Origin: Pseudocolwellia sp049933045
GTDB taxonomy: Bacteria > Pseudomonadota > Gammaproteobacteria > Enterobacterales > Alteromonadaceae
Assembly (NCBI RefSeq): GCF_049933045.1
Contig: NZ_CP187926.1
Span: forward strand, 2,852,001 to 2,916,000
Length of the DNA stretch: 64,000 nucleotides
Reading direction: 5' to 3'
The notes beneath the pieces were generated by a model. That model saw only the letters and a list, made by a program, of their open reading frames with translations, was not told where the DNA came from and did no database searches. A program made the position numbers and the translations under genes. Below are positions 44,126 through 52,216 of the stretch, piece by piece (the first letter of the stretch is position 1; each line of letters begins with the position of its first letter).

Positions 44126-45338
44126 CAGGGCAAGATCATTTGAAGGGAACTTTTTAGTAAGTTATTGATCAGATCAAAAAATAACTACAAAGGGTTTCCC
44201 GCATGGAAAATAACTTCATTCATCACTTTTCTTCAATTACTGATCCAAGAGAATCAAATAAACGCCATCAACTAATAGATATTTTATTCCTCGCCGTAAG
44301 TTCAGTGCTATCTGGCGCTGAAGGTTGGGAAGATATTGAAGATTTCGGTCAAGCAAAACTCGATTGGTTAAGGGAATTTCTACCTTTTAAATATGGCATT
44401 CCTAGCCATGACACTATTGCAAGGGTATTAAGTCGACTTGAGCCTGCCAGCATTCAACAGTGTTTCATCAATTGGGTAAAAGAAGTCGCAGAGCAAGTCA
44501 ATGCTGATGTTATAGCAATAGATGGCAAGGTTGCCAGACGAAGCTTTACCACGAAAGATAGGAAGAACGCTCTGCATATGGTGAGTGCTTGGAGCTGTGA
44601 GCATGGATTAGTATTAGGGCAACAAAAAGTGGAAGGAAAGTCTAACGAGATCACCGCCATTCCAAAACTACTTGAATTATTAGATGTAAAAGGCAGCGTA
44701 TTAACGATGGATGCAATGGGCTGTCAGCATAAAATCACAAAACTGATCACAGAAAAAGAAGAAGATTACGTTATCTCACTCAAAGGCAATCAAGGCACCT
44801 TGAATAAAGAAGTTCAAGCTTGGTTTCAAAAGGCTTGGAGAGAAAAGTATCAAGATATAAGGCATTCCTCGTATGAGCATACTGACGCAGGTCATGGTCG
44901 GATAGAAGTGAGAAAATGTTTACAGCTGGAAATCCCCAACGGTTGGCTAACAAGCGCACAAAATTGGTCAAGCATTCACAGTGTTGTTTGTGTTGAATCT
45001 ACTCGAATTATTGGAGATAAAAAGACGAAAGAAAATCGTTATTTCATTAGTTCACTCGGCATAAATGCACAGAGGGCTAGCGATGTTATCCGTAAACATT
45101 GGCAAGTAGAAAACAGTCTACACTGGACGCTAGATATGACATTCAAGGAAGATGACTCTCGCATTAGACGAGGTGATGGAGCCGAAGTCATGAATGCGTT
45201 TAGAAAGTTAGCATTAAATATTGTTAGGAATGACAATACTCGTAATGCTAGCATGAAACGCAAGCTAAAAATGGCAGCGCTTGATGATAAATATAGAACT
45301 AAGCTACTTAAAGGGAAAAGCTAAATGCTCTTGCCCTG
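44126..45338 (+). mobile_element. ISAs1-family insertion sequence, 1213 bp, complete
   Basis: The terminal inverted repeats start CAGGGCAAGA(T/G)CATTT (44126-44141 and 45323-45338, 15 of 16 matching). Both ends are flanked by the 10-bp direct repeat GATCATTATA, the length typical of this family. A single intact transposase fills the element. The perfect target duplication and intact gene point to recent insertion. Confidence 0.95.
44203..45324 (+). CDS. ISAs1 family transposase
   Basis: A 373-residue DDE transposase of the ISAs1/H-repeat type. It has an N-terminal DDE_Tnp_1-associated domain (FSSITDPRESNKRHQLIDILFLAVSSVLSGAEGWEDIEDFG) and the catalytic core: VIAIDGKVARRS (first Asp), LTMDAMGCQ (second Asp) and the C-terminal KHWQVENSLHWTLDMTFKEDDSR block with the Glu. 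AAGGG lies upstream of the ATG. No stop or frameshift interrupts it; its stop codon is inside the right inverted repeat. Confidence 0.95.
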   Translation: MENNFIHHFSSITDPRESNKRHQLIDILFLAVSSVLSGAEGWEDIEDFGQAKLDWLREFLPFKYGIPSHDTIARVLSRLEPASIQQCFINWVKEVAEQVNADVIAIDGKVARRSFTTKDRKNALHMVSAWSCEHGLVLGQQKVEGKSNEITAIPKLLELLDVKGSVLTMDAMGCQHKITKLITEKEEDYVISLKGNQGTLNKEVQAWFQKAWREKYQDIRHSSYEHTDAGHGRIEVRKCLQLEIPNGWLTSAQNWSSIHSVVCVESTRIIGDKKTKENRYFISSLGINAQRASDVIRKHWQVENSLHWTLDMTFKEDDSRIRRGDGAEVMNAFRKLALNIVRNDNTRNASMKRKLKMAALDDKYRTKLLKGKS

Positions 45339-45348
45339 GATCATTATA
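45339..45348. repeat. 10-bp target-site duplication, right copy
   Basis: Second copy of GATCATTATA, directly after the right inverted repeat of the ISAs1 element. Confidence 0.95.
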
Positions 45349-45472
45349 GCACTTACAGTCAATTTAAAAGTCAGCGTTATAACGACTTATTTCAGTCGAA
45401 CAATGACCATGAAATAAATAAGTTAAAAGCTTTCTAGATAAAATATTTAATAACTTTGTTGAAAGTATGCTG

Positions 45473-46738
45473 CTAGTGCTGGATCACTGAATCAAATAAT
45501 TGCACTGTAACCACTTCATTAGCTGATATATTTCCTTGTTCTGCAGGCAGTACTATATAACAATTAGCTTTAGCTAAACTCGTCAATACACCTGAGCCTT
45601 GATTTCCAGTACTTGATACCAACATTTCACCTTGCTCGTTTGTACTTAAAATACCGCGTTGAAAATCCATTCTTCCTGGTGATTTTCTAATATTCGTTGC
45701 AGTTTTAACTCTTAATTTAACAGGGGCAGTATTAATACAATTCTGCATTTTAGTAAGTGCAGGCACGGCTAACATATGAGCCGTAACGGTTGCAGAAACA
45801 GGATTGCCTGGTAATCCAAAAAACACGCTATTAGGAAGTTTACCAAAAGCAAAAGGTTTACCTGGCTTCATCGCTATTTTCCAAAAGCTAATATCACCCA
45901 ACTCATCCAATACTTCTTTCGTATAATCGGCTTCACCAACAGATACACCACCAGAACTGAATATAGCGTCAGCTTCTTTATCGGCTTTAATAAAAGCGGC
46001 AGTAATGGCTTTTTTATCGTCTTTTATTACGCCTAACTTTAAAATATTAATGTTCAGTTTTTCCAGCATCGCAGCTAAAGTAAAACTGTTACTTTCGAAT
46101 ATATCGCCTTCTGTTAAGCTTTCGCCAGGTAATTTAAGTTCATCACCTGTAGAAATTAGTGCTACAGTAAGTTTTCTATATACAGTAACGGTAGGAACAC
46201 CTAATGAAGCTAAAACACCTACGTCGATTGCCGATAACTTTCTACCTTGCTCAAACACGACTTGGTTTTCTTTAATGTCTTCTCCTGCATATCTCACATT
46301 ATCGCCCTGCTCTTTAGGCTCTAAAAAAGTAATACGAGATAAATTATCGGCTTCATTATTAACAACGTCACAATTCTCTTGCATCTCAACGGTATCGCAA
46401 CCTTTTGGTAATTTAGCGCCAGTCATAATGCGAACACATTGTCCTACCAAACATTCCCCTTGAAAAGGTTCGCCAGCCATAGAACGGCCAATAAGCGTTA
46501 ACGTATTAGCTGAGTTTTGCTCGGTGAAGCTTTCTTTAGCAAAAGCATAACCATCCATTGCTGAATTATTATGTGGAGGAACATTTAAAGGGCTTTTGGT
46601 TACATTCGCTAACACTCTATTTAATGCTTCGCTTATTAATACCTCTTCCGTTTCAGTGACCGACGGAACTTGATTAAGTATGTTTGATAAGGCTTGTTCG
46701 AATGGCAATAAATTTGGTGCTGAGTAGCAGTCAACCAT
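45473..46738 (-). CDS. moeA: Molybdopterin molybdenumtransferase MoeA
   Basis: MoeA inserts molybdate into adenylated molybdopterin. The 421-residue protein (E. coli 411) has the MoeA N-terminal region with VPPHNNSAMDGYAF, the MPT-binding core IFSSGGVSVGEADYTKEVL and KPGKPFAFGKL, GLPGNPVSATVTAHM, and a C-terminal domain IV. The start at 46738 (MVDCYSAPNLLPFEQAL) is preferred over an ATG 29 codons upstream, because it fits the family length and has GAGAG upstream. It is divergent from the moaA-moeB gene run. Confidence 0.93.
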   Translation of the reverse strand: MVDCYSAPNLLPFEQALSNILNQVPSVTETEEVLISEALNRVLANVTKSPLNVPPHNNSAMDGYAFAKESFTEQNSANTLTLIGRSMAGEPFQGECLVGQCVRIMTGAKLPKGCDTVEMQENCDVVNNEADNLSRITFLEPKEQGDNVRYAGEDIKENQVVFEQGRKLSAIDVGVLASLGVPTVTVYRKLTVALISTGDELKLPGESLTEGDIFESNSFTLAAMLEKLNINILKLGVIKDDKKAITAAFIKADKEADAIFSSGGVSVGEADYTKEVLDELGDISFWKIAMKPGKPFAFGKLPNSVFFGLPGNPVSATVTAHMLAVPALTKMQNCINTAPVKLRVKTATNIRKSPGRMDFQRGILSTNEQGEMLVSSTGNQGSGVLTSLAKANCYIVLPAEQGNISANEVVTVQLFDSVIQH

Positions 46739-46940
46739 GGTTTTTAACTCTCTCGTTTGATTCAATTGGGGGATTTTATAAAATACACTGGAATTAATTT
46801 CATAAAAAGTGTGTCTTATTACCAAGCTATAATAAATATGTTGATAATAAAAATATACTTTATGAACTTCATAGCATTTAAAATTATATTACTATGGTAA
46901 ACCAAAATTAAGGTATAGTAATAATCAAATTATTCGCCGA

Positions 46941-47035
46941 GCTTCTCTAGCTACCCCAATTATCACGACTTGAATATGGTCTTGTTTGGAATGTTAGTTT
47001 AGCCGTGGTTTTTATATAAAACCGCCAGGGTTTGC
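46941..47035 (+). promoter_or_regulatory. Structured moaA leader, candidate Moco riboswitch
   Basis: Two mutually exclusive stems can form. ATCACG (46962-46967) can pair with CGTGGT (47004-47009), while GTGGTTTT (47005-47012) can instead pair with AAAACCGC (47018-47025), which abuts the AGGG ribosome site (47027-47030). ACCCC at 46953-46957 could also mask AGGG. Upstream of moaA this is where the Moco RNA motif occurs in other gammaproteobacteria. I could not match the full consensus, so the identity is inferred. Confidence 0.45.
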
Positions 47036-48046
47036 ATGGAAACGTGTAAGCCTCCCCACATTTGGAAAGGTGAGATGTTAACAGACAACTTTGGCCGTAA
47101 GTTTTATTACTTACGCCTATCTATTACTGACGTATGCAACTTTAGTTGTACCTACTGTTTACCTGATGGTTATCAGTGTGATCAGCCGCGTGACTTTCTA
47201 TCTTTGCCTGAGATAAAGCGTATTGCTAATGGCTTTGCGCAATTAGGCACAGAGAAGATCCGTATTACTGGCGGTGAACCCTCTTTACGTAAAGACCTAC
47301 CTGAGATCATTGCTGCCTGTAAAGAAACTCAAGGCATCAAACGCGTAGCAATAACAACCAATGCTTTTAAACTTCCGGAACATTTACCTAGTTGGTTAGA
47401 TGCAGGGATTGATGCGATTAATATTAGTATCGATAGCTTAGATCCGAGGCAGTTTCATAGTATTACAGGTCACAACAAGTTACCCCATATTTTAAAAGGC
47501 ATTGATATGGCATTGGCTCACGGTCAAATCACAGTAAAAGTAAATACTGTGTTGATGCGCGAATATAATGCTTACGACATGCAAACCTTCTTAGATTGGC
47601 TAAAAGACACACCTGTAACTTTACGTTTTATTGAATTAATGCAAACGGGTGAAAACCAAGAGTTCTTTGATGCACAACATGTTCAAGGTTCTCGTATTAA
47701 ACAGAATTTGATTCTAGATGGTTGGTTACCTGCTATTAGAGATAAGTCAGCAGGTCCTGCTCAAGAATTTTATCATCCTGATTATGCAGGTCGTATTGGT
47801 TTGATCATGCCTTACAGTAACGACTTTTGCTCAACCTGTAATCGTTTAAGGGTAAGTTCTCTGGGTAAGCTTCATTTATGTTTATTTACTGAAGAAGGCT
47901 TATCTCTTAAAGATTATTTACAGCAAGATGATGTTGAACCTTTGAAGCAACATATTATAAATATGATGGGTAACAAAAAAGCGACGCATTTTTTACATGA
48001 AAAGCTAACAGGTGCCACAACTAACTTAGCGATGTTAGGCGGTTAA
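47036..48046 (+). CDS. moaA: GTP 3',8-cyclase MoaA
   Basis: MoaA is a radical-SAM enzyme that rearranges GTP to 3',8-cyclo-GTP, the first step of molybdopterin synthesis. It has the first [4Fe-4S] motif CNFSCTYC, the GGEPSLR segment, the second cluster motif FCSTCNRLRVSSLGKLHLC, and the essential C-terminal Gly-Gly (NLAMLGG). The ATG at 47036 has AGGG 6 nt upstream and gives 336 residues; an ATG at 47075 (MLTDNFGRKFYYLRL), preceded by AAGGTGAG, fits the E. coli N-terminus better and is a real alternative. It heads a ten-gene run. Confidence 0.93.
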   Translation: METCKPPHIWKGEMLTDNFGRKFYYLRLSITDVCNFSCTYCLPDGYQCDQPRDFLSLPEIKRIANGFAQLGTEKIRITGGEPSLRKDLPEIIAACKETQGIKRVAITTNAFKLPEHLPSWLDAGIDAINISIDSLDPRQFHSITGHNKLPHILKGIDMALAHGQITVKVNTVLMREYNAYDMQTFLDWLKDTPVTLRFIELMQTGENQEFFDAQHVQGSRIKQNLILDGWLPAIRDKSAGPAQEFYHPDYAGRIGLIMPYSNDFCSTCNRLRVSSLGKLHLCLFTEEGLSLKDYLQQDDVEPLKQHIINMMGNKKATHFLHEKLTGATTNLAMLGG

Positions 48047-48049
48047 TCA

Positions 48050-48733
48050 ATGATCCGTTTAGCTAATAATACTCCCTTAAACAATCCTACTATTGTGCAA
48101 CACAGCACATGTTTAGGTGTTGTACTTGCTGGCGGTTTATCTTCACGAATGGGGATAGATAAAGCCAGCTTACAACGAAATAAGGTCGATATGCTAAGTT
48201 ACAGTAAGCAATTACTTACGGGCTCAGGCATAAATAATATAGTAATAAGCGGCCAACCTAGCTGCTCTTCTCAGCAAGACGTTCTCGTGGCAGACAAATA
48301 CAAAGAAGCGGGTCCTATGGGTGGAATTGCGAGTGTTATTGAAAAATATAAACCTGCAGCCTTATTAATTCTACCTGTCGATCTTCCGCTGATGACAATG
48401 GAAGCATTACAAAAATTAAAGCAAGTAGGCGAACTAAGCCAACAAGCATGTTTTTATAACGACAATTACTTGCCTCTTTATTTACCTGTAAACGCTCATA
48501 CAGAAAACTTTTTAAAAACGGCATTTATTCATCAAGCTAAGCAAAATCCCAGTAATGAAAAGATGGATAACAAAAGTTTTGTTCATAACAATATGGCTAA
48601 AAGTAAAAGCGGGCCTTCTATGCGTGCCTTACTTAATCAAATACCTCACAAGGCTATTTCAATTAATACGCTAGCAAGCTTATTTAATGCCAATACTCCT
48701 GAAGATTGGGCTTTAGCTCAAAAACGCTTTTAG
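48050..48733 (+). CDS. mobA: Molybdenum cofactor guanylyltransferase MobA
   Basis: MobA joins GMP to Mo-molybdopterin to form the guanine dinucleotide cofactor of the DMSO-reductase family. The 227-residue protein starts with the nucleotidyltransferase motif GVVLAGGLSSRMGIDKASL; LILPVDLPLM holds the metal-binding Asp and NTPEDWALAQ ends the domain. It starts 3 nt after moaA. Its presence implies that the host makes bis-MGD enzymes. Confidence 0.9.
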   Translation: MIRLANNTPLNNPTIVQHSTCLGVVLAGGLSSRMGIDKASLQRNKVDMLSYSKQLLTGSGINNIVISGQPSCSSQQDVLVADKYKEAGPMGGIASVIEKYKPAALLILPVDLPLMTMEALQKLKQVGELSQQACFYNDNYLPLYLPVNAHTENFLKTAFIHQAKQNPSNEKMDNKSFVHNNMAKSKSGPSMRALLNQIPHKAISINTLASLFNANTPEDWALAQKRF

Positions 48734-48811
48734 GAATAAATATTGAAGTAAAAAAATTCTACATATTATTTTAAAATATCAAAAAACAACTTATAAATTT
48801 TAGGAAAGAAC

Positions 48812-49366
48812 ATGTCTAATCAAGTGTCTAAGCAAGAAAGAAGTGCATTTATCCCATTATCTATTGCCGTACTAACCGTATCTGACACACGAACTGAATC
48901 TACAGATACTTCAGGGCAAGCATTGGTTGAACGTTTAACCTCTGCAGGACATAAGCTAGCAGCAAAAAAAATAATAAAAGATGACGTTTACCAATTACGT
49001 TCTATTGTTTCACAGTGGATAGCAGACGAAAACATTCACGCTATCATCACAACAGGTGGCACAGGCTTTACCGAACGTGACAATACACCAGAAGCTTTAC
49101 TCCCTTTATTTGATAAAAATGTAGAAGGGTTCGGTGAAGTATTTCGCGCGATTTCTCTAACAGAAATAGGTACAGCAACAGTTCAATCTAGAGCCTTTGG
49201 TGGCATGGCTAATAAAACCGTTATTTTATCAGTACCAGGATCAACCAACGCCTGTAAAACAGCTTGGGATAAATTAATCGCTGAGCAATTAGATGCAGGT
49301 CATCGCCCATGTAATTTTGTAACACATTTAAATGTTTCTGCTGAACAATGCGAGACTCGAAGCTAA
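48812..49366 (+). CDS. moaB: Molybdenum cofactor biosynthesis protein MoaB (MPT adenylyltransferase)
   Basis: A 184-residue MoaB/MogA-fold protein. Motifs: PLSIAVLTVSDTRTESTDTSGQALVERL, AIITTGGTGFTERDNTPEALLPLFDK (the MPT-binding TGGTG) and ILSVPGSTNACKTAWDKLI. In E. coli MogA adenylates molybdopterin before MoeA acts; no mogA is seen here, so MoaB probably does this step (inference). AGGAAAG precedes the ATG. The stop overlaps the moaC start by one base. Confidence 0.92.
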   Translation: MSNQVSKQERSAFIPLSIAVLTVSDTRTESTDTSGQALVERLTSAGHKLAAKKIIKDDVYQLRSIVSQWIADENIHAIITTGGTGFTERDNTPEALLPLFDKNVEGFGEVFRAISLTEIGTATVQSRAFGGMANKTVILSVPGSTNACKTAWDKLIAEQLDAGHRPCNFVTHLNVSAEQCETRS

Positions 49367-49911
49367 TGACAGATAATCGTTCACAAGGTGTCGCGTTAAG
49401 CCATATTAACAAGAAAGGTGAAGCGAACATGGTTGATGTTACTGAAAAAGCAGTAACCTCTCGTACCGCTACAGCTGAAGGTAGAATAACCATGTCGCCA
49501 GCAACACTTACATTAATCACTCAAGGCGATAACAAAAAAGGTGATGTATTTTCAGTTGCTCGTATTGCAGGTATTCAAGCGGCTAAAAAATGTAGCGATT
49601 TGATCCCTTTATGTCATCCGCTTATGTTGACTAAAGTAAAAGTTGAGTTTGAAATTGATGAACACAACAATCAAGTTATTGTTAATAGTTTATGTCGCTT
49701 AACAGGACAAACAGGCGTTGAGATGGAAGCTCTTACTGCGGTATCAGTGGCTTGTTTAACTTTATTTGATATGTGTAAAGCTGCAGATCCTTTTATGGAG
49801 ATTCATGGCATCAAGGTACTTTCAAAAGAAGGTGGAAAGTCTGGTAGTTGGGCAGCTAAGCAAAACTCTAACCATGACTCTATTCTAGACTCCAATCAGG
49901 ACAAGTTATGA
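49366..49911 (+). CDS. moaC: Cyclic pyranopterin monophosphate synthase MoaC
   Basis: MoaC turns 3',8-cyclo-GTP into cyclic pyranopterin monophosphate. Visible family motifs are LSHINKKGEANMVDV, KGDVFSVARIAGIQAAKK, LIPLCHPLMLTKV, GQTGVEMEALTAVSVACLTLFDMCK and GGKSG. I start it at 49366 (MTDNRSQG), where TAATG joins the moaB stop. An ATG at 49348 inside moaB would add six residues. It ends 4 nt inside moaD. Confidence 0.94.
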   Translation: MTDNRSQGVALSHINKKGEANMVDVTEKAVTSRTATAEGRITMSPATLTLITQGDNKKGDVFSVARIAGIQAAKKCSDLIPLCHPLMLTKVKVEFEIDEHNNQVIVNSLCRLTGQTGVEMEALTAVSVACLTLFDMCKAADPFMEIHGIKVLSKEGGKSGSWAAKQNSNHDSILDSNQDKL

Positions 49912-50156
49912 TCAAGGTAAATTTTTTTGCAGCACTAAGAGAAGCCCTTAACTGCAACGAAACTCAATTAAAGATTAATGGACCTGTAACAGTAGATCAA
50001 GCGAGATTATTACTTATAGAATCAAACCCTAGTTGGGCAAAAAGCTTAACCAATAACTCGTTACTTACAGCAGTTAACCAGGAACTCGTTCAAGATGACT
50101 TCATCGTGAACCAAAATGACGAATTAGCTTTTTTCCCTCCAGTGACCGGTGGTTAA
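49908..50156 (+). CDS. moaD: Molybdopterin synthase small subunit MoaD
   Basis: An 82-residue ubiquitin-like sulphur carrier that ends in FFPPVTGG; the terminal Gly-Gly is adenylated by MoeB and then thiocarboxylated. It donates sulphur to cPMP with MoaE. The start overlaps the moaC stop by 4 nt (ATGA), showing translational coupling, and moaE begins 6 nt later. Confidence 0.93.
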   Translation: MIKVNFFAALREALNCNETQLKINGPVTVDQARLLLIESNPSWAKSLTNNSLLTAVNQELVQDDFIVNQNDELAFFPPVTGG

Positions 50157-50161
50157 TTTCG

Positions 50162-50638
50162 ATGTCGACGAATCTTCCAAACGACCGTATTGTTATTCAA
50201 ACTGCTGATTTTAATCACGGTGACGAAGTTAACTTATTAGAAAAGGACAATAATGAAGATGGCGCTGTTGTTACTTTTTGTGGCCGTGTTAGAAACAATA
50301 ATTTAGGTTTAGACGTTAAAGGCTTAACCCTTGAACACTATCCTGGAATGACAGAAAAGTCTCTGCAAAACATAGTAAATACAGCTCGTAAAAAGTGGTC
50401 ATTAGGTCGAGTCACAGTTATTCATCGTGTCGGTAAACTTTTAATTGGTGAGCAAATTGTATTTGTAGGCGTTACCTGTAAACATCGTGGTGATGCATTC
50501 GCTGCTAATGAATTTATTATGGATTTTCTAAAAGTAAAAGCACCATTTTGGAAGAAAGAGTTAACCAGCGAAGGTGAAAAGTGGCTAGGCGCTAAATCGT
50601 CAGATACAAACAAAGCACAAGAGTGGCAAGGTGAATAA
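50162..50638 (+). CDS. moaE: Molybdopterin synthase catalytic subunit MoaE
   Basis: The 158-residue large subunit of MPT synthase. Motifs: AVVTFCGRVRNNN, LTLEHYPGMTEKSL, VIHRVGKLLIGEQIVFVGVTCKHRGDAF and FLKVKAPFWKKE with the catalytic lysines. MoaE forms a heterotetramer with MoaD. Its last 8 nt overlap modA, linking cofactor synthesis with molybdate uptake in one transcript. Confidence 0.94.
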   Translation: MSTNLPNDRIVIQTADFNHGDEVNLLEKDNNEDGAVVTFCGRVRNNNLGLDVKGLTLEHYPGMTEKSLQNIVNTARKKWSLGRVTVIHRVGKLLIGEQIVFVGVTCKHRGDAFAANEFIMDFLKVKAPFWKKELTSEGEKWLGAKSSDTNKAQEWQGE

Positions 50639-51500
50639 GTTACTCACTGCTTTAACCTTCCCTATAATAACTTTTTTAAGTTTATTGTTAATAAGTCCAT
50701 CTAGCTTGGCTAAGAATTCAAACAACAAACCTTTGCGCATTGCTGTATCAGCAAACTTCTCCCCTGTTTTAACTAAACTAATACCCCTATTTTTAAATGA
50801 GTCAGGTATTGATAGCGAAATTATCAGCGGCTCATCAGGTACTCTATATCAACAAATATTACATGGTGCGCCCTACGACATGTTTTTATCTGCAGATGAT
50901 ATTCACCCTCAACGATTAGCCGATGCGGATTTTATTGTTGCGGGTAGTTTACATACTTATGCGATTGGACAGCTTGCCTTTTGGTCAGCCAGTAAAGACT
51001 TCTCGTCTGAGCAAGATCTTTCAAGCCTATTATTAAGTTATTCAAATAATACGAGTAATTCAGCAAAAATTGCTATGGCGAACCCTAATACGGCACCTTA
51101 TGGTCAACGAGCTTTTGAAACTCTTGAATCGTTAAACTTATGGAATGTTTTTCAGAATAAGTTGATTATCGGCATTAATGTAAGCCAAACATTTCAACAA
51201 GTTAGAAGTCATGCGGTAGGAGCTGGCTTTGTTGCTTTAAGCCAATTGAAAATTAATAACTTACAGGGTTTAACCGTACCTGAAGCACTTTATAATCCGA
51301 TAAAACAACAGTTGGTTATTTTGAAAAACAGTAAAAAAATAGCAGCAGCTCAACAGTTATGCGCTTTTTTACTCAAGGCTAAAACACAAGAAAGTATTTC
51401 TCAATACGGTTATAAAAAAATCGAATCAATTAGCTCAGCTAAAGTTATATCGACTACCCCTTCTCAAACAGTAGAAAATTCACTAGAGAATAGTTTATGA
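50631..51500 (+). CDS. modA: Molybdate ABC transporter, periplasmic binding protein
   Basis: A 289-residue exported binding protein. It has a GTG start (AAGGTG context), a signal peptide (ending SSLAK near 28), then LRIAVSANFSPVLTKLIPLFLNESG, SGSSGTLYQQILHGAPYDMFLSADDIHPQRL (the molybdate-contacting SGSSG segment) and ANPNTAPYGQRAFETLESL, typical of ModA. It captures molybdate or tungstate and passes it to ModBC. It overlaps moaE by 8 nt and modB by 4 nt. Confidence 0.92.
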   Translation: MNKLLTALTFPIITFLSLLLISPSSLAKNSNNKPLRIAVSANFSPVLTKLIPLFLNESGIDSEIISGSSGTLYQQILHGAPYDMFLSADDIHPQRLADADFIVAGSLHTYAIGQLAFWSASKDFSSEQDLSSLLLSYSNNTSNSAKIAMANPNTAPYGQRAFETLESLNLWNVFQNKLIIGINVSQTFQQVRSHAVGAGFVALSQLKINNLQGLTVPEALYNPIKQQLVILKNSKKIAAAQQLCAFLLKAKTQESISQYGYKKIESISSAKVISTTPSQTVENSLENSL

Positions 51501-52216
51501 GTGATACTTCGTTATTCGCCAGCAGCGATATGATTGCTTTATTCACAACATTAAAAATGGCGTTAGTCACGACCATCATTCTCATGATTATTGGTACTCC
51601 TTTGGCGTGGTATTTAGCTAAAATGAAAAGTCGTTATAAAATAGCGATAGAAGCTTTTGTTGCTTTACCTATAGTTTTACCACCAACCGTATTGGGCTTT
51701 TATTTACTTATCGCTTTTTCACCTCAACATCTTCCTGGGCAAGTTTGGCAAAGCGTTACAGGGCAACAACTCGCGTTTAGCTTTAGTGCCATCGTTATTG
51801 GGTCCGTGTTTTACTCGCTTCCCTTTGTAGTTCAGCCTTTACAAAAAGCGTTTGAACAACTGGGCGACGATATTCTTGAGGCTGGTGCCATGCTTGGCGC
51901 CAATGCTTTTGATCGTTTTTTCACAATTGTATTGCCTATTACCAAGGCCAGCTTTATAACAGCAGCTAGCTTAGGTTTTGCTCATACCGTAGGTGAATTT
52001 GGTATTGTACTTATGATAGGTGGCAATATTTCGGGAGAAACCAAAGTATTGTCTATCGCCCTTTTTGAGCACGTAGAAGCCTTTAATTATGAAAAAGCGC
52101 ATATTCTTGCCGCTAGCTTATTAGTGGGATCTTTTATTGTTCTCGGGTTGATCTATTTATTAAATTACAAAAAGCCAACTTCTGTTAACTCAAACAAAAC
52201 GGTGAATACCTTATGA
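51497..52216 (+). CDS. modB: Molybdate ABC transporter, permease
   Basis: A 239-residue inner-membrane permease with five or six membrane segments. Visible are the VALPIVLPPTVLGFYLLIAFSP block and the EAA loop EQLGDDILEAGAMLGANAFDRFFTIVLPI that contacts ModC. AHTVGEFGIVLMIGGNISGETKVLSIALFEHVE is the usual ModB C-terminal pattern. The start overlaps modA by ATGA, and the stop overlaps modC by ATGA. Confidence 0.95.
   Translation: MSDTSLFASSDMIALFTTLKMALVTTIILMIIGTPLAWYLAKMKSRYKIAIEAFVALPIVLPPTVLGFYLLIAFSPQHLPGQVWQSVTGQQLAFSFSAIVIGSVFYSLPFVVQPLQKAFEQLGDDILEAGAMLGANAFDRFFTIVLPITKASFITAASLGFAHTVGEFGIVLMIGGNISGETKVLSIALFEHVEAFNYEKAHILAASLLVGSFIVLGLIYLLNYKKPTSVNSNKTVNTL

Noticed and set aside
43975..45424. 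A reading frame that becomes continuous if the ISAs1 element is removed, ending ...NDHEINKLKAF
   Set aside because: It has no ATG or good start, lies opposite the small ORF and iscX spacer, and has the composition of a chance AT-rich open frame; a disrupted gene is not supported.
46005..46463. A 152-codon open frame opposite moeA
   Set aside because: It is antisense to conserved moeA domains and has no recognisable motif or start signal.
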